This document shows, in pieces, positions 24,613 through 32,702 of a stretch of 38,048 nucleotides of DNA. The stretch is from Oscillospiraceae bacterium (GTDB lineage Bacteria > Bacillota_A > Clostridia > Oscillospirales > WRJC01). A program made the translations under genes and the position numbers. Below the pieces are notes generated by a model that saw nothing but the letters and a program-made list of their open reading frames with translations, made no database searches and was not told the DNA's origin. Position 1 is the first letter of the stretch; the number at the start of each line of letters is the position of its first letter. The DNA lies in NCBI GenBank assembly GCA_009782405.1, contig WRJC01000030.1:1-38048 (forward strand), written 5' to 3'.

Positions 24613-27018
24613 TTATATTGAAAGTTCGATGCCTCTTCTGTTTCGATTGGCCTTGCAGAAATATATTTCGCAATCTATTGCCGCCGGTTTGGTCGCCAAA
24701 GCGTAAAAAACAAATTCTTTCCCGGTATCTTCCGCAGAAAGTTTTAGGTAATAGGTGTAGTTTTTGTCGCTCTGGCAGACAATGTGTTCCCAGTTGTTGA
24801 CAGGATACGAAACGGCTCTGCCGGTAAACCCTATGGGGTCGTTGTTTTTGTCTGCGGCGGCGCAGTACACAGATTCGGCGCCGTATGTTCCGTTGACTGC
24901 TGCGGATATATAATCGCCGGTTTCAATTTTTATCGTTTCAGGCAGTTTTATTTCGAGTCTTTGGGCGTATGTCATTTGCTTTTTCGAATATGGAGCCATC
25001 ATATTGTTGGCGCGGATTTTGCATGTATCCATTTTTATCTCTTCGCCAAATTCGTCGAATATCTTCACCGAATAAATCCTGTCCATAGGTTCAGGCAGGC
25101 GAAAATATCTCGCCTGCGTTTTTTTGCCGCTGCGGGGCGAATAAACCGCTTTTTCCCTTGTCCCGCCGGCGTATTCGATGGTGTGGAGGGAAAATTTCAC
25201 TATTGGGGCTTTGCAACTTTCAATGCTCGTGTTTTCGCAAAGGGGCGTTTCGGCCCAAGTTTGCAAATCCGCGCTTGTTTCGCCGAGAACAGGCAGGTTT
25301 TGTTCGGGGACTTCGCGGACAGGCGACGTTATTTTGAAATATTCTATTTCAATCCTGCCTATGCCGTATATTTCGCCGAAATCGACGCGCAGGCATCCGC
25401 CGTCGATGCGCGTTTCGTAGCATCTCGTGTTCGCGTCAAAATATGTGTCTTTTTTGCCGTCAAACATGTTCTCGAATTCGCATCCCCTGAATATATATGT
25501 CTCCTGTCCAAAAAAAGCGTCCCTCGCGGCTTTGACCTGCGGTATTTCCGTCGTTCCCGAACGTTTGGCCGACTGGCTCTCCAGCGAATTGTTGTCGGCT
25601 TTGAACATGGTGGCTTCGTATAACTGCCCGGCATTTTCAGGAACGGTGCACTCCCGCATTTTGCCGAGAAAAACGGGGGATTGCGGCGTTTCGTCTAAGG
25701 CGTGGCAGCTTTCGGGCAAAACTGCGGCGTTTTTTTCTGTCTTTCCGCAGATTTTTTTTATCGGGCCGCCGTCAGTTTTTAGTATGTTGATTTCAATCGG
25801 TTCGCCTTCTTTTTCCCTTGTGACTTCGTATTCGCATCCGGTCAGGGCGAATGTGTTTTTGCAAAATTCATTTTCTTCAAATACCGCGAGAAGCAGCGCC
25901 CTGAACGCGGGCACGGCCACGTCGAAGTCGTCGCCGTAATCAAAAGTTCCGATATATGATTCGACGGGGTGATATTTCATGACTTTCAATTTTTTGCAAT
26001 TTTTCAGCCCGATTGTTTCGCCCAAATTTATTGTCGTTTTCTTATCCTCCCATGACATATTTTGAAGCGTTATGAACCTTATCTTTTCGTTTCCCCTTGA
26101 AACCGCATATTTGTCGTAAGATTCGGGCAATTCGAGCCCGTTTGCCAGTATGCCCGCATATTTAGCGTGGAGGTTGTACACCCTCGCGAGCTTCGCCTGC
26201 TCGTCGTCGCGCAAAAACCACGGGTTCCCGTATATTTCCGGAGCCAAGATAAGGGAACGCCCAAATGCCTGCACGATAAGTTCGTCTTCGAAATAGTCCA
26301 AGCACGAGGAAACGCATACGCCGTGATCTTCATAAAGGCGTTTCATGCCGGGCGCCAAGCCGCGCCCCATCGCCCCGGCTCTGTGGTGCATTGCCGTTAT
26401 GCCGTTTCCGAAATGCACGTCTATATACGTCTCGCGTCCCTCCAAAAGGGAAGTGGTCGCGCAGATTTCAGCCTCCCCGAATTCATTCCTGTGATTCAAA
26501 ACAATCAGCTCGGGGCTGTATTTTCTGCATTCGTCGATCATCTGCTTGAAGATGCCCCGCTTTTCCTTGCGCAAAATTCCGCACACGGTGTCAAATTTGA
26601 AAAGCATGAAGCCGTGATTTTTGCACAGCCCGACTATCAAATCGTATCTTTCCTTTTCTTCTTCCGGAGTGTTCCCGAAACCGTCCGCTCCCGCCCATAC
26701 TCCGAGCCGGCAACCGAATTCCCCGGCTTTTTTTACAAGCGGGGCATAGCCTTGCGGATATTGCCTTTTTAGCTTTTCGCCGTCGATTTTTTCGTATGTG
26801 CCCGAAGCCCCGTCGAGATTTCCCGCATCCAGCGCGTATATCCGAATTTTCATTCCGTAATGGCTGTAAAGCCATTTGAAATAATCGAGATTGACGAAAG
26901 TCTGTTTTTCCGTCGAACCTTCGTTGGTGTTGTTTATCCACGAAAAGTACTGCGGCAAAGACGGAGTCCTTTCATCTGCGCCGGAAGTTTGCCTGGTTTT
27001 TTCGTTTTTGTTTTCCAT
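24613..27018 (-). CDS. clan GH-D-like glycosidase with discoidin-like module (copy A)
   Basis: An 801-residue cytoplasmic protein (no signal peptide). Residues ~20-290 read as a TIM barrel of the alpha-galactosidase type: YALDAGNLDG (61-70), LGVWAGADGFGNTPEEE, LFKFDTVCG with Asp143 in the place of the clan nucleophile (K-x-D), VLNHRN, YIDVHFGN, and CLDYFEDE with Asp241 as candidate acid/base. Residues ~310-380 form a beta domain. Residues ~515-640 resemble an F5/8 type C (discoidin) sugar-binding module (ENMFDGKKDTYFD, LRVDFGEIYGIGRIEIEYF). The C-terminal ~130 residues are a further beta domain. The substrate is unknown; alpha-galactosidic or related linkages are a guess from the clan. Start 27018 matches copy B, with GGAGGGG 7 bases upstream. 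About 82% identical by eye to copy B over the first ~165 aligned residues. Confidence 0.65.
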   Translation of the reverse strand: MENKNEKTRQTSGADERTPSLPQYFSWINNTNEGSTEKQTFVNLDYFKWLYSHYGMKIRIYALDAGNLDGASGTYEKIDGEKLKRQYPQGYAPLVKKAGEFGCRLGVWAGADGFGNTPEEEKERYDLIVGLCKNHGFMLFKFDTVCGILRKEKRGIFKQMIDECRKYSPELIVLNHRNEFGEAEICATTSLLEGRETYIDVHFGNGITAMHHRAGAMGRGLAPGMKRLYEDHGVCVSSCLDYFEDELIVQAFGRSLILAPEIYGNPWFLRDDEQAKLARVYNLHAKYAGILANGLELPESYDKYAVSRGNEKIRFITLQNMSWEDKKTTINLGETIGLKNCKKLKVMKYHPVESYIGTFDYGDDFDVAVPAFRALLLAVFEENEFCKNTFALTGCEYEVTREKEGEPIEINILKTDGGPIKKICGKTEKNAAVLPESCHALDETPQSPVFLGKMRECTVPENAGQLYEATMFKADNNSLESQSAKRSGTTEIPQVKAARDAFFGQETYIFRGCEFENMFDGKKDTYFDANTRCYETRIDGGCLRVDFGEIYGIGRIEIEYFKITSPVREVPEQNLPVLGETSADLQTWAETPLCENTSIESCKAPIVKFSLHTIEYAGGTREKAVYSPRSGKKTQARYFRLPEPMDRIYSVKIFDEFGEEIKMDTCKIRANNMMAPYSKKQMTYAQRLEIKLPETIKIETGDYISAAVNGTYGAESVYCAAADKNNDPIGFTGRAVSYPVNNWEHIVCQSDKNYTYYLKLSAEDTGKEFVFYALATKPAAIDCEIYFCKANRNRRGIELSI

Positions 27019-27042
27019 GATCGCGCCCCTCCTCATAATGGT

Positions 27043-28530
27043 TTAATTCACTTCGTTGAAAACATCCATTGTTTTTTCTATCGAAGCTTTGACTTTCTCC
27101 CCGGATTTGTCAAAAACAGTTAAGGGATTGTCGCCCGATTTCGACATCCCCTGGTTTATGACGTCGTTGAAAAAATTGTTCCAGTTGTATATCACCGCAA
27201 GGTCGTATATCCTGTTTGTCCGGATTATATCGAGCATTTCTATCGAATCTTCGTCTCTTGTGAATTTGCCCTCGAGAGAAATCGTATAATATGCAGGGGT
27301 GACGGTAGTCGCCGAAAGGGCCGTCAGCGCGTCTATGAAAGTTCCCGTCCTTTCGGGATTGGGGTTTGTTATGGGAATGGCGAATATGGGGACGGTATTG
27401 GCAGTGGCATTTTGGTAAGCCGGCTGGTTTTCGTCATATTTGGGATGCGGCAGTATTCCGAAATCGGCGGTCATTTCCCTGAATTTGCGGGACCAGCCGA
27501 GAACTTCGGCGCAGAATAAGGCGCGGTCGTTCATGAATGCTTTCGAAGCGTGGTCGTTATCGGCCGATTTTCCCTTGAAATTGCCGGTAATGTCCAAAAA
27601 CACGCCGCTTTCGCCGCTTGTCAGTTCACGGGTTTTTTTATACGCGCCAATAAATCTTTCGTCGGGATAAATTAAAAACGGATACCCGTTGCCATCTTTT
27701 TTGACAAGCTGCTCGCCCATGCAATTCAAAAATTCGATGAAGCACAATGGATGCGAGACTATGCCCCATTGGTCGGCGGCCGTAAATATTCCGTCGCCGT
27801 CCATGTCCGTCGCCGCTTCGCGGGCCATTTTGTGCATGGCATCCGCCGTCCATTTGCCGTCCCTGACCAACTGGTAGGGGTTTTCAAGCTGCGCTTCCTG
27901 GATTATTTTTTTGTTGAAATACAAAACCCATATGGCATCGTTTGTCATAAGGCACGCATCCGATGCCGTGAAATACAGCTTGCCCATAAGTTCAAAAGAT
28001 TCTATCGCGCCCTGGTCCCAATAGGGATGCGCTAAATTTAGCGATCGCACATCATAGAGATTCACATAATAGCCCAAATTCGAAATAGGCCCGCCCGAAC
28101 TCGCGTGGGAAAACATCAAATCGTATTCGTCTTCATTCGCCATGACAGATTTTCTCAGCATATCGTGCGACTGTATGCCCCCCGGAAATTCTTGTATGAT
28201 TATGTTGAGGGCGTCCTCTGCCGTCCTGTTCCTCCTGTAAATCGCATCGTTTACGGGTTCGCCTGTTTCCTCTTCGACATCGAGTTCGGGAATTGCCCAT
28301 TCTTCATTCGATATTGTCACGAGCCGCATGACATATCCATCGAAATCGGCATCGGGAATCTTGTAGCTTTCATCTTCGAAATCCGTTTGCTCCGTTTGTG
28401 CGTTTGCGTCCGCATTTGCAGGAATTTTGGCATCGGATGTATCCGTGTCGGCGCAACTTGAAGATAACCCCGGAAGAATGGAAACAAGTATCGTTAAAAA
28501 CAAATATTTAGCATATTTTGCCGGTTTCAT
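27043..28530 (-). CDS. solute-binding lipoprotein 5
   Basis: A 495-residue lipoprotein with lipobox SSSC and Cys at residue 26. Marks: YVMRLVTISNEEWAI, NDAIYRRNR, HPYWDQGAIESFELMGKLYFTASD, FNKKII, LVRDGKWTAD, an EF-hand-like DMDGDGIFTAADQWG loop and FTRDEDSIEMLDIIRTNRIYD. It is a close paralogue of lipoprotein 6 (shared VTISNE, FELM, SDACLMT and ILPHPKYDENQ stretches), unlike the four more distant ones. First gene of the minus operon. Start 28530 is set by GGAGGG 8 bases upstream and by the signal peptide. A longer frame from 28599 would overlap the promoter. Confidence 0.85.
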   Translation of the reverse strand: MKPAKYAKYLFLTILVSILPGLSSSCADTDTSDAKIPANADANAQTEQTDFEDESYKIPDADFDGYVMRLVTISNEEWAIPELDVEEETGEPVNDAIYRRNRTAEDALNIIIQEFPGGIQSHDMLRKSVMANEDEYDLMFSHASSGGPISNLGYYVNLYDVRSLNLAHPYWDQGAIESFELMGKLYFTASDACLMTNDAIWVLYFNKKIIQEAQLENPYQLVRDGKWTADAMHKMAREAATDMDGDGIFTAADQWGIVSHPLCFIEFLNCMGEQLVKKDGNGYPFLIYPDERFIGAYKKTRELTSGESGVFLDITGNFKGKSADNDHASKAFMNDRALFCAEVLGWSRKFREMTADFGILPHPKYDENQPAYQNATANTVPIFAIPITNPNPERTGTFIDALTALSATTVTPAYYTISLEGKFTRDEDSIEMLDIIRTNRIYDLAVIYNWNNFFNDVINQGMSKSGDNPLTVFDKSGEKVKASIEKTMDVFNEVN

Positions 28531-28570
28531 AATTTTGCCCTCCATTTCAACTTTACTGGATTTCACTTGT

Positions 28571-28599
28571 ATTATAATGCCTTTATCATTTTTTGTCAA
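28571..28599 (-). promoter_or_regulatory. consensus sigma-A promoter of the minus operon
   Basis: On the minus strand: TTGACA (28599-28594), exactly 17 bases, TATAAT (28576-28571), a perfect match to both boxes. A promoter this strong would normally need a repressor if its genes are conditional. Confidence 0.85.
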
Positions 28600-28634
28600 G
28601 GGTTTTGCCTGTTATTTATCCAAAGAATCGCATT

Positions 28635-28660
28635 TTTTTGGTATTTGTAAATACCAAAAA
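28635..28660. promoter_or_regulatory. 12+12 base palindrome, candidate operator
   Basis: TTTTTGGTATTT (28635-28646) and AAATACCAAAAA (28649-28660) are perfect inverted arms around a 2-base centre. The palindrome lies 35 bases from the -35 box of the minus operon and 30 bases from that of the plus operon, almost midway. Size, perfect symmetry and position fit a dimeric regulator site (GntR-, LacI- or TetR-like by size) shared by both operons. No regulator gene is in the window. An RNA hairpin is less likely, as neither operon transcribes through it. Confidence 0.6.
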
Positions 28661-28690
28661 TTTGTTTTGAAAAAGAATTTTTCGGATTGA

Positions 28691-28719
28691 TTGAAAAAAA
28701 TTTAAAACTGTGGTATAAT
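28691..28719 (+). promoter_or_regulatory. sigma-A promoter of the plus operon
   Basis: TTGAAA at 28691-28696, 17 bases, TATAAT at 28714-28719, with TGTGG directly before the -10 box (extended -10 TGG). The leader to ATG 28749 is about 22 bases. Confidence 0.8.
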
Positions 28720-28748
28720 TTAATAAAAATAAATAGGGAGAAAACAAA

Positions 28749-31166
28749 ATGGAAAAAGAACAGGTGAAAACCAAGCAAAGTTCGGGCGCGGACGAAAAAA
28801 CGCCATCGTTGCCGCAATATTTTTCATGGATAAACAATACATTCGAAGGCGCGACGGAAAAACAGACTTTGATTAATCTTGAGTATTTCAAATGGCTATA
28901 TGACTGCTACGGCATGAGAATCAGAATTTATGCGCTGGACGCAGGCAACCTTGACGGGGCTTCGGGCACTTATGAAAAACCCGGCGGGGAAAAACTCAAA
29001 AAGCAATACCCGGGCGGCTACGCCCGGATTGCCGAAAAAGCCGAAGAACTCGGTTGCCGCCTGGGAATGTGGGCGGGAGCGGACGGATTCGGAAACACGC
29101 CCGAGGAGGAAAAGGAGCGATATGACTTGATGGTCGGGCTGTGCAAAAATCAAGGATTCGCGTTGTTCAAATTTGACACCGCATGCGGCATTCTTCGGGA
29201 GGAAAAACGCGGCGTGTTCAAGAAAATGATCGACGAATGCAGAAAACACATCCCTGAACTGATTGTGTTGAACCACAGAAACGATCTCGGCGAGGCCGAG
29301 ATATGCGCGACTACTTCACTTCTGGAGGGCCGGGAAACATATATAGACGTGCATTTCGGAAACGAGGTCACGGCGATGCACCACAGGGCCGGGGCGATGG
29401 GGCGCGGGCTCGTGCCCGATATGAAGCGCCTCGTCGAGGACCACGGCGTATGCATATCTTCGTGCTTAGACTATTTCGGGGACGAACTCATTTTGCAGGC
29501 GTTTGGCCGCTCCCTTATCTTAGCTCCCGAAATATACGGAAACCCGTGGTTTTTGCGCGACGACGAACAGGCGCGGCTCGCGAGGATATATAACCTTCAC
29601 GCGAAATACGCGGACATACTCGCAAATGGAAACGAACTGCCCGAATCATACGGGAAATACGCGGTATCAAGGGGAAACGGCAAGATAAGGTTCATAACGC
29701 TGCAAAACATATCATGGGAAGACAAAACAGTGACGATCGACTTAAACGAAACAATCGGCATACATGAATGCGAGAAAGTGAAAGCGATAAAATATTATCC
29801 CCATGAATCATATATCGGAACTTTTGGCTATAACGAAAACATAAATGTGACCGTGCCGGCGTTCAGGGCGGTTCTTGCCGCCGTGTTTGAAGATGGCGAA
29901 TTTTACGCGAATACATTCGCCTTGACCGATTGCGAATATGAAATCGTGCGGGAAAAAGACGGCGCGCCTACAGAAATCAGCATCCTCAAAACAAACGGCG
30001 ATCCGATAAGAAAAATCGGAGGAAAGCCAAAAGCCGGCGGCGAAGTTTTGCTCAAGAGCAGCTCTGTTGCCGATAAAGGGCAATCGTCGCCGATTTTGCT
30101 CGGAAAAATGAGCGGGTGCCCTGTGCCCGAAAATGCCGAGCAGCTATATGAGGCGACCATGTTCAGGGCAAACAACGATTCGCTGGAAAGCCAGGCGGTC
30201 GGCCGTTCGGGGGACACGGAGATACCGCAGGTCAAAGCGGCGAGGGAGGCTTTCTTTGGGCAGGAGACATACATATACAGGGGCTGTGAATCAAAAAATA
30301 TATTCGACGCAAATCCCAAAACGTATTTCGACGCAAATACAAGGTGCTACGGGACGCGCATAGACGGCGGCTGCCTGCGGGCGGATTTCGGCGAAATATA
30401 CAGTATAGGCAAAATTGAGATCGAATATTTCAAAATCAAAACTCCCATCCGCGAAGTGCCGGAACAGCTTCTGCCGAAAATGGGCGAAGCGAGCGCGGAC
30501 TTGAAGACATGGCATAAAACGCCGCTGTCGGAGAACGCGAGCATCGGGGAATGCATGGCCCCGGTAGTGAAATATTCGGTGCATACCATAGAATTTGCCG
30601 GAGGGACAAGGGAAAGGGCGGTATATGCGCCTTTGAACGGCGAAAAGATACAGGCAAGGTATTTCCGCCTGCCGGAGCCTATGGACAGAATCTATTCGCT
30701 GAAGATTTTCGGCGAATCAGGCGGGGAAATCAAGGTAGACCGCTCAAAAACCCGCGCCAACAACATGATGGCGCCGTATGCGGCAAAACAAATAAAATAC
30801 GCCCGAAAACTTGAGATAAAAATGCCTGAAACGGAAACGGTCGAGGACGGCGACTATATAGCCGTGGCAGTCAACGGCGAGCACGGCAGCGAATGCGCTT
30901 ACTGCGCGGCGCTGGACAAAAACGGCGATAAACCCGTGGGATTTACGGACAGGGCCGTATCATACCCCGTCAACAACTGGGAGCATATAGTTTGCAAAAG
31001 CGACAAAAACTACACTTACTACTTGCACCTCTCAAAAGAAGACGCCGGAAAAGATTTTGCTTTCTACGCTTTGATGACAGGCTCGGATATTGAAGCGGCA
31101 GTAGACTGCGAAGTCTATTTCTGCAAGGCTGACCGCTTAAAAAAAGGCATTCGGATATATATTTAA
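28749..31166 (+). CDS. clan GH-D-like glycosidase with discoidin-like module (copy B)
   Basis: An 805-residue cytoplasmic protein, paralogue of copy A and collinear with it along its whole length. It keeps the same putative catalytic marks (YALDAGNLDG, WAGADGFGNTPEEE, LFKFDTACG, VLNHRN, CLDYF) and the discoidin-like part (NPKTYFDANTRCYGTRI, LRADFGEIYSIGKIEIEYF). Differences concentrate in the linker after ~residue 400 and in the C-terminal module, where it carries a few extra residues (GSDIEAAVD), so the two copies may differ more in binding than in catalysis. GGGAG lies 9 bases before the ATG. It heads the plus operon and is followed after 27 bases by its binding-protein partner. Intracellular action implies that the substrate is imported first. 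Confidence 0.65.
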   Translation: MEKEQVKTKQSSGADEKTPSLPQYFSWINNTFEGATEKQTLINLEYFKWLYDCYGMRIRIYALDAGNLDGASGTYEKPGGEKLKKQYPGGYARIAEKAEELGCRLGMWAGADGFGNTPEEEKERYDLMVGLCKNQGFALFKFDTACGILREEKRGVFKKMIDECRKHIPELIVLNHRNDLGEAEICATTSLLEGRETYIDVHFGNEVTAMHHRAGAMGRGLVPDMKRLVEDHGVCISSCLDYFGDELILQAFGRSLILAPEIYGNPWFLRDDEQARLARIYNLHAKYADILANGNELPESYGKYAVSRGNGKIRFITLQNISWEDKTVTIDLNETIGIHECEKVKAIKYYPHESYIGTFGYNENINVTVPAFRAVLAAVFEDGEFYANTFALTDCEYEIVREKDGAPTEISILKTNGDPIRKIGGKPKAGGEVLLKSSSVADKGQSSPILLGKMSGCPVPENAEQLYEATMFRANNDSLESQAVGRSGDTEIPQVKAAREAFFGQETYIYRGCESKNIFDANPKTYFDANTRCYGTRIDGGCLRADFGEIYSIGKIEIEYFKIKTPIREVPEQLLPKMGEASADLKTWHKTPLSENASIGECMAPVVKYSVHTIEFAGGTRERAVYAPLNGEKIQARYFRLPEPMDRIYSLKIFGESGGEIKVDRSKTRANNMMAPYAAKQIKYARKLEIKMPETETVEDGDYIAVAVNGEHGSECAYCAALDKNGDKPVGFTDRAVSYPVNNWEHIVCKSDKNYTYYLHLSKEDAGKDFAFYALMTGSDIEAAVDCEVYFCKADRLKKGIRIYI

Positions 31167-31193
31167 ATTCAAGCAATTAAAGGAGCCATGAAA

Positions 31194-32669
31194 ATGAAAA
31201 GAATAATATATATATTTATCATTCTTGCAGTTTTGCCAATAGCAGCCTTGATTTCGTGTTCGCCTGAAACCGGCGGCACAGACTCGGCAAACAATCAAAC
31301 GAATCCTGATTTAAATGATGACATCGAGGAAGACGCTGCGGAAGGAGTAGGAGCATACAAGCTCTTTGACGCGGACTTGGGCGGCTATGAGATGCGGCTC
31401 GTGACAATTTCAAATGAGGACTGGGCGATAACGGACCTCGACATTCAGGAGGAAAACGGCGAACCTGTAAACGACGCGATTTACAGGAGAAACAGGCAAA
31501 TCGAAGAAGCTATCAATGTGGCAATAAAGGAAATCCCTTCGGGAATTGTCCCGCATGATAAACTCAAAAAATCAGTCGACGCGGGACTTGACGAATACGA
31601 CTTGATGTTCGCTCACGCGGTATCGGGCGGGCCTATGGCAAGCAACGGGTATTATGCGAATCTGCTCGATATAGCTTCTCTCAATCTGGACCAGCCGTAC
31701 TGGGACCAGGGAGCGGTAAAATCATTTGAACTGATGGAAAAACTGTATTTTACCACGTCGGATGCGTGCCTGATGACCAGCGAATCCATATGGGTGCTGT
31801 ATTTCAACAAAAAGATACACCAAAACCTGGGGCTTGAAGACCCGTATAAAATGGTGAGGGAAAACAAATGGACGATGGATGCAATGTATGACATGGCAAA
31901 ACAGGCCACGATAGATATTGACGGGGACGGTGTCTTCACGGAAGCGGATCAATGGGGATTGAGTTCATGGGGGCTGGCTTTTCTGCACTTTTTGGGCGGC
32001 CAGGGAAATCATCTTGTGAAAAAAGACCAAAACGGCTACCCTGCCTTGGTCGAGCCGGACGAAAGATTTGTAAATGCGTATTCGAAAGTGCGAAGGCTGA
32101 CGGATAAAGCAGGGGGGCTATATCTTGAGGCAGGCGCTCTGAAAGGAAGCGAATACGACCACGCCACAAAAACGTTCATGAAAGAAATGACGCTGTTCTG
32201 CGCGGAAGTGCTCGGATGGTCGCGCATATTCAGGGAAATGACGGCGGATTTCGGCATATTGCCGCACCCGAAATACGACGAAAACCAAACGGAGTATTAC
32301 AACGGCACCGCCCACGTAGTTCCCATTTTCGCAATCCCGATAACGAATCCCGACCCGGAAAGAACGGGCATATTCATAGACGCATTGACGGCGCTGTCGG
32401 CGACCACCATAACTCCGGCGTATTATACCATATCGCTTGAAGGCAAATTCACGAGGGACGAAGATTCGATAGAAATGCTCGATATAATACGCTCAAGCAG
32501 GATTTACGACCTTGCGGTCATATATAACTGGGGTAATTTTTACAGCTTGTTCATAAATCACGGAACATCCGCATCAGGCGAAAACCCCATGACCTTGTTC
32601 GAAAAACAAGGCGAAAAAATAAGAACGCAAATTGAGAAAACGATGGAAACCTTTGCGGCAATAAATTGA
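31194..32669 (+). CDS. solute-binding lipoprotein 6
   Basis: A 491-residue lipoprotein with lipobox LISC and Cys at residue 22. Close paralogue of lipoprotein 5: YEMRLVTISNEDWAI, NDAIYRRNRQIEEA, QPYWDQGAVKSFELMEKLYF, an EF-hand-like DIDGDGVFTEADQWG loop and FTRDEDSIEMLDIIRSSRIYD. The spacer after the Cys is short and acidic. ATG 31194 is preferred to the in-frame ATG at 31188, since AAGGAG then has a normal 8-base distance instead of 2. Confidence 0.85.
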   Translation: MKRIIYIFIILAVLPIAALISCSPETGGTDSANNQTNPDLNDDIEEDAAEGVGAYKLFDADLGGYEMRLVTISNEDWAITDLDIQEENGEPVNDAIYRRNRQIEEAINVAIKEIPSGIVPHDKLKKSVDAGLDEYDLMFAHAVSGGPMASNGYYANLLDIASLNLDQPYWDQGAVKSFELMEKLYFTTSDACLMTSESIWVLYFNKKIHQNLGLEDPYKMVRENKWTMDAMYDMAKQATIDIDGDGVFTEADQWGLSSWGLAFLHFLGGQGNHLVKKDQNGYPALVEPDERFVNAYSKVRRLTDKAGGLYLEAGALKGSEYDHATKTFMKEMTLFCAEVLGWSRIFREMTADFGILPHPKYDENQTEYYNGTAHVVPIFAIPITNPDPERTGIFIDALTALSATTITPAYYTISLEGKFTRDEDSIEMLDIIRSSRIYDLAVIYNWGNFYSLFINHGTSASGENPMTLFEKQGEKIRTQIEKTMETFAAIN

Positions 32670-32702
32670 TAGAAACATTTCATGAAAAGGCGGAAAAATT
32701 TT

